The translations under genes and the position numbers were made by a program. This document shows, piece after piece, positions 9,761-20,367 of a stretch of DNA of 64,000 nucleotides. Origin of the DNA: Polytrichum commune. Lineage: Eukaryota; Streptophyta; Polytrichopsida; Polytrichales; Polytrichaceae. Each line of letters starts with the position of its first letter. Position 1 is the stretch's first letter. Below the pieces are notes generated by a model. That model worked only from the letters and a program-made list of their open reading frames with translations. It was not told the DNA's origin and did no database searches. The DNA lies in the NCBI GenBank assembly GCA_950295325.1, contig OX485805.1, positions 37,991,501 through 38,055,500 on the forward strand, given 5' to 3'.

Positions 9761-12094
9761 CTAATCCAAATCTGAATCGAGGTCTATTCTAGCTGAAGTA
9801 GATCCTCGTCGTGCTCGTGATGATTCCTCCGCTTCTATGCTTCGCGTTGTTCCACGGGTGAGGTATGGACGACTACCAGGAGACAATGGAACGGCATTAC
9901 GTGGTCTAGGCCCACCATTTAGCCATCTCAATACCACATCATCCGCAACTCTATGCAAGAGTGCATCAATTGCAGCCAACTGCAGCTTGTTCTTGTGGTA
10001 CCCCACCTCTAACTGCAATTCATATCTCGGATCCCGTTCCGTAGGCATGTCATCTGCATCTTCTTCCAAATCATGCTCCGATACTGATTCGAGACCTGCT
10101 GCATTGTACCAAGGAGGATGAATGCCTCTCTTTAATTGTCTGCTGGTTGAATCCCAATGCCATTCAAGAGTTTGGTACAAAAATCTTTTCAAGCCATGAT
10201 CGGGGGGCTTGTTGGGATACAACTCGTCTGCAACATACAAAATTTGACGTGCATTCCGTGTCCAGTCACCATCTCTGTTCTCGTGCCATAGCTCAACTTT
10301 GGCACAATTGTATAACCAACTCCACTCAACATTCTCTCCATCAAACTCTTGAAGATCGAAGGGAAAGTCCCATGGCTTTAATACCCAGTCGTTAGGCATG
10401 TAATCCCGAAGGCCAAATTGGAGGTACAAACGAGGGTGGAAGGGTGATCTGCAATGAGGACATTGGCGTTTCTTGATCATATTCCCTATTAGACATTGTG
10501 GATGGAATTGGGCCCCACATGATCCAACTTGATAGCATCCCTCTGGGCCAAATGGACATTGGCAAATCGCACATGCGGTTCCGTCGAAGACCATTGTATG
10601 TGGATTTGGCCATAACAACTCACCCCTCATGCGGAATGGATATTCATGCACTTGGGTCACATCCCAATGGTGATCTGGGTCGGTCACTTGACGCCAATCG
10701 ATGCTCCCGCTTGGCAATGTCCACTCATTATCCCTATCCCACCTACTAGGGTACATCTGCTCATCTTCTAGCCATGACGTGAGCATCATATTCCGCATTC
10801 TCTGATTGCGGTTCCATTCTTTCTGGATGCTCTCAAACTCAGCTTCAAATTGATGAGCCTTGGCCATAGCAAGCAATATACTTGTCCTCATATTTTTGCG
10901 CTCCACAATCGCATCCAACAGAAATTTCTTCAACCTTGCATTCTGCTCCTCCAGTCCGCCAATCTTGGCTTCGTGATCAACAACCACTTCATTGACCACT
11001 TGAAGTTGTTATTGCATGTCCACCACCTCCTTTTGCAAAGCCTCCATTTTTCCTCGCATTACTTCATTCCTCATACATACCTCCAGAGCTTGTGACTTTG
11101 CAATCTTGGCCTCCTGTAAAGCTGCGTCCCTCTCTGCTTCCAAAGACTGAAGGTTAATTGGTGTACTACTTGAACTGCTAGCCTCCCCCATCGTAAGTGT
11201 TGCAACTCGATTTTCCAACTCGAAAATCATCGTTTTATACTCACGAATTTCCAACGCATGTTGCTTACGCAATTCCTCCATTCTGCTCTCCGTCGGGTCC
11301 ACTCCATGTTCACCAAGGTTTACCTCGTCTAGGACCTCGTTAACCACGTCGTTGATCAGGTTGTTGACCTCGACATTTGCCTCCATGCCCTCATCCATAT
11401 GCTCAAACGCCTCCTCGATGGCCATCTGCACGTCATTGGCTGGTCGTTTACGATTACGTGGTTTTTTTGGTTCCCGACCCTCTGGAATTGGGGCCCCAGG
11501 CTCGTCCACTAGTCGAGGATTCCTCCTGAACCACTCCGGAACGGGAGTGTATGGAATATCTGGAACTGTGCATTTAGTAAATGCAATTCCGATACCCCCA
11601 AATTTTTGACCATGCAGGGTAGCCAAACTTGACCAATCCACCCTAACTCGCAACACGTGCTCCGCATACATCATACACGCTACCGACTTTGGAATTGCAC
11701 TCTTGGGCCATCTATCCAAATTGGAGATACTTCTAAGTATCGTTAGGAATCTCCATTTTGCCTCCACGTCATCAAGCTGCATATAACTCGCACTGATGGC
11801 CTTGCAGTGTCGCTCGTGACAAGGTCTTGGCCACAACCGATCAAAGTGAGGGAAACCCACGTACTGCATTGCAGTCTTCACTGACCACGGTTGTGGTACA
11901 TTCTCCCAACCTGCCCTGGCTTTTTGAGTGTTGTCATCATAAACATCCCACTCCAACCCAGCGGCCTTGCGTACATGTGATCTGTGACAACCTGATCCCC
12001 CACTTGCCATGTCTCCAGATCCTCCACTTGCACTTGCCATGTCTCTAGATCCTCCACTTGCCATGTCTGGAAATCCTTCACTTGCCGGATCCAC
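9761..12094 (-). pseudogene. Coiled-coil / RING-finger protein ORF with one in-frame stop
   Basis: Two ORFs lie in one frame, 12094-11009 (361 aa) and 10999-9761 (412 aa). They are separated only by a TAA at 11009-11011 that falls inside a continuous heptad-like coiled coil (about 11280-10900). Read together they give about 777 codons: an unknown N-terminal region, a Glu/Gln-rich coiled coil, then a RING-like finger at about 10445-10580 (CAIC ... CGAQFHPQC ... CPHC), then an unknown tail ending in an acidic DLDSDLD. RING proteins are usually ubiquitin ligases; that role is inference. The stop could be a mutation, a readthrough site or a sequencing error. It is cargo of the hAT element and lies opposite to the transposase. 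Confidence 0.65.
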
Positions 12095-12530
12095 CCAAAT
12101 TGTAGTTTCTAATTCTAATCTAGAACTCTAATTTTTAAATTACTAATTGCACTTCATAATAGTGCTACAAAACATCCAAGCATACACTTCAAAATAGTGT
12201 TGCTGTGGAATTAGTTCAAAAATGTCGTTAAAAATTAAACTACAAAAATTCAGCATACCCTTCGAGCACCCCGCTACCAGCGCTCACGCAGAGGCCAGTT
12301 GACTGGGCGCGTCACAAGGAATATGCCAAAAAGGCAATATGCCACGTCACAAGGGAACGGGTCCACGTGGATCACACCCACAAACAGGTCAGTAAAAAAA
12401 GTATAAAAGGATCCCAAAAAAGGGATCCTTAACTCCTCCGAGCACCCCGCTAAACCCCGCACTCTGTAGTAGAGGAGGGTCGTCCGGGCGCCCACAAGGA
12501 GTGGAGTGGGGTATGTAAGTGGTCCCCTCC
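12095..12530 (-). promoter_or_regulatory. Leader region of the RING ORF
   Basis: About 430 bp between a - strand TATA box and the ATG. It contains a perfect hairpin at 12407-12430 (stem AAGGATCCC, loop of six A), a repeated 'gagcaccccgcta' (12265, 12438) and a + strand TATAAAA at 12402. No ORF is supported. A leader intron is possible. Confidence 0.4.
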
Positions 12531-12540
12531 ACTTATATAC
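12531..12540 (-). promoter_or_regulatory. TATA box, - strand (RING ORF)
   Basis: The complement reads GTATATAAGT and lies directly beside the GC-rich array that starts at 12541. The same arrangement (array, then TATA, then gene) is seen for the transposase and the kinase. Confidence 0.55.
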
Positions 12541-13140
12541 CCCTCCATCCGCTCCCCGTTCCCACCCTGTTCGCACCCGTTCCCTCCCGTCCGCGCCCGT
12601 TCCCCTCCCAGTCCGCACCCGTTCCCGCCCCCGTCCGCACTCGTTCCCCTACGTCCGCCCCCCGCGTTCCCCTCCAGTCCGCACCCGTTCCCTCCCAGTC
12701 CGCGCCCGCGTTCCCCCCAGTCCGCACCTGTTCCCTCCCGTCCGCGCCCGTTCCCCCCCAGTCCGCACCCGTTCCCCTACGTCCGCCCCCCGCGTTCCCC
12801 CCAGTCCGCACCCGTTCCCTCCCGTCCGCGCCCGTTCCCCCCAGTCCGCACCCGTTCCCTCCCGTCCGCGCCCGTTCCCCCCAGTCCGCACCCGTTCCCG
12901 CCCCCGTCCGCACCCGTTCCCAAACGTCCGCCCCCTCGTTCCCTACGTCCGCTCCCCTCAGTCCGCTCCCGTGTTCCCCCCGTCCGCTCCAACCCGCCCC
13001 CCCCCCCTTCTGCCCCCCCCGTCCGCTCCATGTTCCCTTACGTCCGCTCCAACGTTCCTATAAGTCCGCCCCATGTTCCCCTACGTCCGCTTTAGAGTTC
13101 CCCTGCGTCCGCTCTAGCGTTCCCATACGTCCGCTCCCGA
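12541..13140 (+). repeat. GC-rich array of CCGTCCGCACCCGTTCCC units
   Basis: About 600 bp of imperfect repeats around CCGTCCGCACCCGTTCCC and CCGTCCGCGCCCGTTCCC. ORFs on both strands in it are repeat artefacts. Related to the arrays at 4648, 19280 and 23362, but with its own dominant unit. Confidence 0.9.
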
Positions 13141-13600
13141 GTTCCTTTGAATCTGCACTTTTTAACTTTTTTTGGAAGTTTGGACATAGTCTCGGTTTTT
13201 TGGCTCTCAAAAATTCATATGAAGTCCAAAAAATGATTTCTTGGTATCCATGGATAGGTAATGAAGTCCTCTACATGAATATGCAATAATATTTCTACTG
13301 CACATTCCCGCGTCCCTCCATCCGCACCCCATCTAACTTAGGCCCTTTGCAAATAATATATGTGACACTAAATATCATTACCGGTGTACTTATCCACACA
13401 AAACTAATGAAGGATCCCTCAAGCAACAAAGTAACCAATGTAGTATGATGACCAACAAATTATCACCCCTATGGAGACAACGATGTACAAGTAATGACTT
13501 TATTATTGCGACGACGGTACAAATGCCCTTTATAAATCACATACATGAACAAACCATGCACGATTTAATATTCCACTTCATTCCGTCAACTTGACTTCCG
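13141..13600. other. Spacer with no supported gene
   Basis: AT-rich spacer between the array and the next ORF. At 13358-13400 a short stretch (tgacactaaatatcatta) resembles one end of the family A MITE, so a decayed fragment may be present. Confidence 0.4.
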
Positions 13601-14161
13601 TCATGACAACCTCGTAGATGCTTGTGGCTTCCGTCGAGGGTCCATTTTTTGGAGAGGATTCGGTCGAAGTAAATCAACATAGCTAATCGTTCGGTCTTTC
13701 ATCCGTTCCTTCAATGGTAGCCGATGAGGCGATAATCCTCTCCTCTTTTTACGAAAAGGCAAAGTCCTTGAAGATTCTTCCGCTACCTTGACATCTTCAA
13801 TGTCGATTGAAGTCTCCTCCACATCCACATCCCCGGGCTTCTCCAAAATATCCGCACACAAATCAATCAGATCATTTAGATCTCCACCCACGCATTGTGT
13901 GTTGTCATTCTCCACCGCATCGATCTCAAAGTTGTCCGCATATCGTCGTTGGTCCTCCTCCGCCCTCATCCTCCAAGCTTGTGTAGATTGTGAGAAGGGA
14001 GTCATGACATACTCATCACGAAATCGATCCCTAGCACATCTCTCAACTCTCTCACGCTCGGTTGATGGATTGAATGGAATATCGGGTTCACCTAAATTTT
14101 CTATCTCCTCATCACATCCTAGACCCTCAAACATGTCTCTCTTCTCTCCCATCCTATCCAT
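13601..14161 (-). CDS. Hypothetical 186-aa protein in the hAT element
   Basis: An unrecognised ORF, Asp/Glu-rich in the middle (NDLIDLCADILEKPGDVDV) and basic at the C-terminus (FRKKRRGLSPHR, then KERMKDR). A TATA-like TATATAAGTA lies 40 bp upstream on the same strand, and a second Met three codons later could also serve as start. No domain is recognisable. It lies between the RING and kinase ORFs on the same strand. It could be a small accessory gene or a remnant of a longer one. Confidence 0.5.
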   Translation of the reverse strand: MDRMGEKRDMFEGLGCDEEIENLGEPDIPFNPSTERERVERCARDRFRDEYVMTPFSQSTQAWRMRAEEDQRRYADNFEIDAVENDNTQCVGGDLNDLIDLCADILEKPGDVDVEETSIDIEDVKVAEESSRTLPFRKKRRGLSPHRLPLKERMKDRTISYVDLLRPNPLQKMDPRRKPQASTRLS

Positions 14162-14200
14162 GATACTCTACCCTCGTTATATGTATGAGTCTAAATGCTC

Positions 14201-14210
14201 TACTTATATA
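14201..14210 (-). promoter_or_regulatory. TATA box, - strand (186-aa ORF)
   Basis: The complement reads TATATAAGTA about 40 bp before the ATG at 14161. Confidence 0.5.
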
Positions 14211-14414
14211 TTGAGCTCAAAGGACTTTATGAAATATACAATATTTGATGTAATCCAAGATGTAGAGGATCCAATTCTCGTTGGTAGGATAAAGACAACA
14301 CAATAGGAATAAAAAGAAAGTTGGTGAAGTCAAAAACTTAGTTGCACTTTTTGAAAAAGTCCCCCGACACCCGCATTGGAAACCTCTTTGAAGCTTCTAT
14401 ATTTGATGGGTTGT

Positions 14415-14715
14415 CCTTTCATTCAACAATTCACATATTTGAGCTTCAACCTTAGTGGTTCGTATAGTTTCACAATCCACACGCATTCGAATGTCATATT
14501 AATTCAACAAAGTACATATTTGTGCTTCAACCTTTGTGGTCCATATGGTTTCACAACGCATATTAGGCATCCGAATGCCATCTTCATTCAACAATTCACA
14601 TATTTGAGCTTCAACCTTAGTGGTTCGTATGGTTTCACAACCCACACGCATCCCCTTGCCCTTTCATTCGACAATTCACATATTTGTGCTTCAACCTTTG
14701 TGGTTCATGAACCCT
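14415..14715 (+). repeat. Minisatellite, four units of 80-84 bp
   Basis: Units start near 14421, 14502, 14586 and 14666 and share 'attcaacaattcacatattt' and 'gcttcaacctt-gtggtt'. The apparent 113-aa ORF across them is a repeat artefact. Confidence 0.85.
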
Positions 14716-14744
14716 AAACCCTAAACCCCTAAACTCTAAACCTT
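14709..14744 (+). repeat. Interstitial telomere-like motif
   Basis: Several CCCTAAA units with small errors (accctaaaccctaaacccc). This is the plant-type telomere unit in an internal position. Similar short runs are at 61211-61234 and 62171-62210. Confidence 0.8.
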
Positions 14745-14745
14745 A

Positions 14746-17089
14746 CGTCATTCCAAATTGCTACCACATATGTGCCGTTGTTTTGTTCTCTCACTCATGT
14801 AGAAGTGTTTCCATACATGGTTTGAGGGTTTAGGTTCCCAGCTTTCCAACGAACCCACCCGCTTTTTTTTACGATGCCTACAACGAAAGTTAAACGTTCG
14901 CAAGTCGCGAGGACTACTTCAAGTTGGCACAATCTCTACTTAGACATATAACTTATGGTATACATTGGGGCTTTTAGAAGGGGTCATGAACGCACGTGAT
15001 TCTCAAACATAATGTAGAGTGCATCCCCCGAGTTCCTATAGGCTTCATAAAGATATCTTACCAACACCTTACACAAATTAGAACATTCTAGAAAAGCAAA
15101 TTAATATGGTCCACATTGATATTAAACTAGGGATTTGGTGTGGGCTTAAATTTAATGTGGCCCACATTAGTGATCATTTGGGGGGGGGGTGCACTATACT
15201 AAATCCGTATGAGTATATGTGAGTGCACAAAAGAGGTATTGATTTGAACTTTGTTGTATTATGTATTATTCTTCACAAAATTATAAGTTGTAGTTATGTA
15301 AATATATAGAATAATTTAAAAAAATATACAACATCTCTACTAACTTGTATGGTAGTGTCATTAGATTTTATAGAATAAGGTTTATTTTATTTTAGTATTG
15401 GCTTAAACTGGTACATAAAAAGAACCAACCACAAGTGAACATACGATCTTACATATCATTTGATGGTAGACTTCAAAACAATAATTGCATTAGCTTTTAT
15501 GACATGTATTACAAATCAGAGTATGGGAGGATTGAATGGAAACAGATGCTTAGGGACTTGGAAAAAGCCCCGGACGTGGCCTACCATGACATTCTTAACA
15601 AATTTGATTTGATTTGGGGGGTCAAAGGTCTTATTGTGACCCGTAGCAACTTAGTCCCTACTTGGAAGGATAGGCCTCAAATGAGCATTATTTCTAGATT
15701 TCAACTTAGGCTGCGCTGTTTCGGCTGGGTTGGTTGTATTTTCAATTTGAATTTTCAATTTGTGCCAAAAAAAGAATAAGACATGTATTGCAAATATAAG
15801 GGCCGGTTCACAATATGGCCAAACTTTAAGAGGTTCAACATTTGGACCAATGAAAATGCTGAAATGCCCAAAGTCCGTCCTCTCGGCCTTCACACTAGAG
15901 GCCGAAGTTCAAAGGACGTGGCCTCCAAAAGAGCCTAGGTGGCAACACTTTTAGGAAGTTATGGCGCCAAGAGTTCGGCCTCTCGAGCAAAGATTGGGTA
16001 TAGCAAAATGCTCAACCCAAACTTCCGTCGAGAGGCCGAACTTTTTTTTCATTAAAATAATCAATCATTGACAAGATCTTGGCCGTTAGATTGGAGGGGT
16101 TATTTTGAGCAAGGAATAAAGTGGCATGCTCCTTTGAGTTTGGACTTTGGGATTGGCCTTTGGAGGCTTCACACTTTGGCCATCCAAGCCGAGAGGCCAT
16201 GGGAGTTCATGGCCAAAGGTTTGGACTTTGCGCTTGGCCTTTGGAGGCTTCACACTATGCCCAACTAAGGCTATCCTTACTATATTTTCTTGGCTATTTT
16301 CAGTTCATTTCTTTGGACTATCAACAAAGTTGGGCCACTTAATCGCACGGCCTCTTCACTTGGACGGCCAAGAATATGTCCAAACTTCCAAAAAAAAAAA
16401 ATTGTGAATTATATAAATATAAATATAAGCAATTGTGAAGATTCCTTGTGAGAGAATACCATTCATAAAATTGCACACCCAATCAAAACTTTATTCAATA
16501 TCAAGTTTACAAATCACGAGTGAATATGAATCAATGTAACTGGATGTGTAGTTTTTATCATCCATATTATGGTTATATTTCATCCGTTAACGTTTATAGA
16601 GTCAGATTTACAAAGAAGGGAGTACCATTTTGTTAACTGTTAACACGTTTAACATTTATAGTGTGCAATATGTGGGGAGTAGAAGAAAGATAACATTTTG
16701 AGATGTTTTGGATCACGTGTACAACCGATATAACTATAGTTTACTACATTTTGTGGCATACCAAAATTAGAATAAATATAGGTAACTGCATTTTTTCAAG
16801 AGATATCACAAACAACTATAGTTAACTTGAACTTAGCACATGGATGTGATAACAACGATGTGAAAGAAGGATGTGGCCTCACGAGAGGCGAGAACCTTGG
16901 TTAGCCTCCCATAGACTTCTTCTCGATTATGGAGCAAAGGCCTCATGGAGTAATATGAACATTGCACTAAGATCCATAAACCTCATACAATATACAAGTT
17001 TTGTATGAAAAAATGATGGCTTTATTTACATCTCCAACGGTTACAAAATTGGTATGATTCAAAATTGTTGCAAAAAAAACAAAAAAAAT
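14746..17089. other. AT-rich stretch inside the hAT element, no supported gene
   Basis: No recognised gene. A 114-codon ORF at 15435-15779 looks more coding-like than its surroundings (a run WKQMLRDLEKAP then DILNKFDLIWGVKG) but has no recognisable domain. From 15800 to 16400 the sequence holds repeated 'gaggcc' motifs and an 81-bp direct repeat (at 16153 and 16234, 'ttggcctttggaggcttcac'). Possibly a nested decayed element. The stretch is very unlike the GC-rich arrays beside it. Confidence 0.4.
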
Positions 17090-19006
17090 CTATTTTGCAG
17101 TGTCACGGAAGCACATTGTCGGGTTAACCATGTTGTATGGAGGGGACTTCAAAATGTTCACTACGTGTGTGATGGTTGACCTTTCCGCTGGATTGGTCTT
17201 CGTCAATGAATCCAATGCTAACTCAAACCGCATATTCAAGCCATTTGGATCACTGTTTAGCTGAAACAAGGGGGAAGTCGCATCCCTGGCATAAATCTTC
17301 TTTGCCAAAACACCCACTGAGAAGGACTCCGATAGACACGTGTGCCTATGTTTCCGAGCCATCATCACCGGAGAGGTGGATGTTCCACGCTGCCCTCGTA
17401 CATGGAATAATTCTGGACCAGCACAGTTGTATTTTGCTTTGTGCTTGTTCATCTCATCCACTGAATCTTTTCCATAGTTGGAGGGTGCGTCTTCACCTCC
17501 CCAGGATGCCATGCCCCAATCACACACACCAATGTAAACCGTGTTCTCACGGTCTTGTGGGAAATGCAACATGACATTGTTGGGATTAAGGTCATTGTGC
17601 AACACGTCATGCTTGTGCACTACATCCACAATGCACATTAGAGCCCATGCCAAATAAGCTCGATGCTTTCGATATACAACCAACCGTTTCCGTGCTTCAA
17701 AGTTTGCCCCAGGCATGTGAAGGATTGTGCGCTCGTGGGTTTCCGGAACGCTGAAGTCATAGATCCTCATGTTTTTCAAGGAGCCTCCATTCCACCACAT
17801 CGAATAGGATTCGTATGTTTTCATATTGAGGTATTGTAGCTTGATTACCCCAGGATGATCTACTGGACACGCCAATGCTTCAACTGAACGTTCCTTTCGA
17901 TTCTCCAAACTATTCGTGGCCTTCATGGTCTTCCCAGCCCACTCTATCCAGCTAGGGATGAATGATGCTCCATGAATTGCGACTCTCCGCACCACTCCGA
18001 AGGTCCCTTGGAAGATTTCCTTATCCAAGGCTTTGATCTCCGCATTCCTAGGCAACCATATGACACCCTGCCGGCCCTGAGTGGCAATGTTGTCTGCCAT
18101 CTGCCTGTCAATAAAAATGGGAAGGTTGCGGGCGGATGTTCCTTTTGCTGCTATTACGCCTCTTTTCCAATTCTCTAGCTTCATGTACAGCTCGGACTTC
18201 CTGCCACTACTACTTCCCTCGCTAGGATGCACAGCATCATATGCCATTGTTGGATTGTAGATTGCTTCCACGGCTTGTTGTTCAATCCAGGTGCCCCAAT
18301 CGCTCATGCCCCTAGCATCTTCAAACTCCGCTCCAGCCGTGGCTTCCGTGAGAATAAGAATCAAATCGTTCCTCACCAAATCCAACCCCTTTGTACCATC
18401 ATTGAGGTATTTTTTTTCCAAATAAACCATGCTGTTATTTCTAAACCACTCCAACAGCACGACCCTACAATGGTTTCGAGCCTCATCGATCCGCGGGTCG
18501 CGTTTGCCTCTATTTTTCCTTTTCCTCGATTGCGAACCTGAAACCCCGGACCCCTCCTCCGTCCCTTCCGAAATTGCTGGGCGTTTTTGTCCCCGTCTTT
18601 CACCATGCTCCGAACCCTGAGGTACATCACGTGCAGGGCTCTCCGGTCTTGATGTCCGCCGTGTCGGAGATCGTGGTGGCACGGACTCTCCATGAGTGGC
18701 TGCATTTATATCGGTGGAACTGCCTGAGCTTGGTCCCCTTCCTGTTCTCCCTCTATGTCCACTGTTTCCCCGACTCCCACGTGTTCCACGGCTTCCACGT
18801 GTTTGGTTGCCTCCTGAATGGCCAACTGCAAAGAACTCTTCGTCAAACCGAAAAAGATCTGGACGTGGGGGACGTGCTGCAGTGCTTCCACTTCCGGCCT
18901 CGCTTCCCGTACCCTCTCCAGTATGCGCAAGTGGAGTGCTTTGGAGCCAAGCACGGTGCAGCCTCGTATCCTCGTCTTGGTAAGGAGCAATGTCCTCCCC
19001 CTCCAT
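17090..19006 (-). CDS. Protein kinase-like gene carried in the hAT element
   Basis: 638 aa, one exon. The ATG at 19006 was chosen because upstream in-frame sequence is a 'ttcactcac' repeat leader. The N-terminal 200 residues are low-complexity, Ser/Gly/Arg-rich. The kinase domain spans about 325-620: glycine loop GTFGVV near 334, AGKTMK as candidate ATP-binding lysine, catalytic loop HNDLNPNN near 467 (HRD becomes HND, with the Asp and Asn kept), DWG near 493 in place of DFG, and GPEL in place of APE. A kinase fold is well supported. Activity is possible but the substitutions are unusual. It has its own TATA box and upstream array. Its role in the transposon is unknown; it may be captured host sequence or an element gene. 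Confidence 0.75.
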   Translation of the reverse strand: MEGEDIAPYQDEDTRLHRAWLQSTPLAHTGEGTGSEAGSGSTAARPPRPDLFRFDEEFFAVGHSGGNQTRGSRGTRGSRGNSGHRGRTGRGPSSGSSTDINAATHGESVPPRSPTRRTSRPESPARDVPQGSEHGERRGQKRPAISEGTEEGSGVSGSQSRKRKNRGKRDPRIDEARNHCRVVLLEWFRNNSMVYLEKKYLNDGTKGLDLVRNDLILILTEATAGAEFEDARGMSDWGTWIEQQAVEAIYNPTMAYDAVHPSEGSSSGRKSELYMKLENWKRGVIAAKGTSARNLPIFIDRQMADNIATQGRQGVIWLPRNAEIKALDKEIFQGTFGVVRRVAIHGASFIPSWIEWAGKTMKATNSLENRKERSVEALACPVDHPGVIKLQYLNMKTYESYSMWWNGGSLKNMRIYDFSVPETHERTILHMPGANFEARKRLVVYRKHRAYLAWALMCIVDVVHKHDVLHNDLNPNNVMLHFPQDRENTVYIGVCDWGMASWGGEDAPSNYGKDSVDEMNKHKAKYNCAGPELFHVRGQRGTSTSPVMMARKHRHTCLSESFSVGVLAKKIYARDATSPLFQLNSDPNGLNMRFELALDSLTKTNPAERSTITHVVNILKSPPYNMVNPTMCFRDTAK

Positions 19007-19230
19007 CGTGAAAAAAACCGCGTGAGTGAGTGAATGTAAAAAGGAGTGAGTGAATGTAGAAATGAGTGCGTGAATCTGGAAAAAAAATTGCGAGGGTTCC
19101 CCCACAATTTGCCCTGCCCTCCCAAACCCCCTGAGACCCGCGCGGTGCCGCTGTCCTTGGGACGGCAACAAGGTCTCGGGTCCCTTTGTGGTGGGAGGAG
19201 AGGAAAGTGAGGGGAACTAAAACCCCACGG
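19007..19230 (-). promoter_or_regulatory. 5' leader of the kinase gene
   Basis: The leader contains three or more repeats of 'ttcactcactc' (19010-19075). No upstream ORF is supported. Confidence 0.45.
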
Positions 19231-19240
19231 CTTTATATAG
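19231..19240 (-). promoter_or_regulatory. TATA box of the kinase gene
   Basis: The complement reads CTATATAAAG, 225 bp before the ATG and just downstream of the GC-rich array. Confidence 0.65.
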
Positions 19241-19279
19241 GCAAAGGGGAGCACAATCATTATGGGATCCCGGTCGGAT

Positions 19280-20092
19280 TTGACATGGGGCACGAAAAGG
19301 ACGTATGGGGAACGTGGGAACGCGGGAACGCGGGGGCGGACGGAGGGAACGAGGGGGCGGACGTAGGGGAACACGGGCGGACAGAAGGGAACGGAGCGCG
19401 GACGGGAGGGGAACGTGGGGCGGACTGGAGGGGAACGCGGGCGGACGGGAGTGGAACGTAGCGCGGACAGGAGGGAACATGGGGCGGACGGGAGGGAACG
19501 TGGGCGGACGGGAGGGAACGTGGGCGGACGGGAGGGGAACGTAGCGCGGACGGGAGGGAACATGGGGCGGACGGGAGGGAACGTGGGCGGACGGGAAGGG
19601 AACGGGTGCGGACTGGGGGGGAACGGGCGCGGACGGGAGGGAACGCGGTAGGGAACGGGTGCGGACGTTAGGAAACGTGTGGGAACGTGAACGCACGGCG
19701 GGGGAACGTGGGGCGGACGTGAGGGAACTTGGGGCGGACGGAGCCCTCCGCGTTCCCCCCGTCCGCCCCCGCGTTCCCCCGTCCGCTCCAACGTTCTCCC
19801 CCCCGTTCCCAACCCCCTTCCGCTCCACCCCCCTCCGTCGTCCGCTCCACCCCCGTCCGTCCGCCCCACCCCCGTCCGCTCCACCCCCGTCCGTCCGCTC
19901 CACCCCCGTCCGTCCGCCCCACCCCCGTCCGCTCCACCCCCTCCCCCGTCCGCTCCACCCCCCTCCCCCGTCCGCTCCACCCCCCTCCGTCCGCCCCACC
20001 CCCGTCCGCTCCACCCCCCTCCCCCGTCCGCTCCACCCCCCGTCCGTCCGCACCACCCCCCTCTCCCGTCCGCCCCACCGTCCGCCCCACAC
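19280..20092. repeat. GC-rich array arranged as a large inverted repeat
   Basis: The left half (19280-19740) reads GGGAACGTGGGCGGACGGGAGG-type units; the right half (19741-20092) reads CCGTCCGCCCCACCCC-type units. The two halves are thus complementary in sense and meet at about 19743 (cggagccctccg). The structure could fold into a long hairpin. ORFs in it on both strands are artefacts. Confidence 0.85.
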
Positions 20093-20367
20093 CTTCCTTA
20101 GTCATATTTTTCTACTTTGATTTTAACAGAACCCTAAACACAATGGCAAAATGGTTTACTTGGCAAGGGAAATATGCACATCCACGTCGGCGTTTTCTGC
20201 CACATAGGACGCCACCTTGGCAAGAAGGTAAGTATTTTACCCACCCTAGTCCATTCCCCCTATGTTGACCCTACGTGGACCCTATTGTGTCGTGACGGAG
20301 GGGTCCGTCACGACACGACCTGACATGACGGCACGACACCGTCATGACGTCGCGATAGACAACCCTG
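20093..20367 (+). repeat. Right terminal region of the hAT family
   Basis: Nearly the same as 23860-24134, including 'atggcaaaatggttta', 'cacatccacgtcgg' and the inverted 'cgtgacggaggggtccg' motifs, ending CAACCCTG. Confidence 0.8.

Larger units (their letters stand above)
4423..20367 (+). mobile_element. Giant hAT-family DNA transposon (about 15.9 kb) with cargo genes
   Basis: The left end CAGGGTTGTCTATTGTGTCG and the complement of the right end CAGGGTTGTCTATCGCGACG form the terminal inverted repeats. CAGGGTTG-type ends are typical of hAT elements. About 230 bp at the left and 275 bp at the right are nearly the same as the ends of the 1-kb element at 23129-24134, which shows that these two termini belong to one family in this orientation. 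A hAT transposase lies just inside the left end. Flanking 8-mers differ (gtgttgtg, gcaacaac), so no target duplication is visible. Either one flank was rearranged or the element is a composite. Cargo: a coiled-coil/RING ORF, a small ORF and a kinase, all on the - strand. Confidence 0.7.

Noticed and set aside
15805-16370. Possible MITE starting at 'gggccggttcacaatatgg'
   Set aside because: No convincing inverted partner or target duplication could be found at the other side.
18706-20268. Long overlapping ORFs over the 19-20 kb array (424, 291 and 179 codons)
   Set aside because: Repeat artefacts of the array, partly antisense to the kinase gene; the same open frames occur on both strands.
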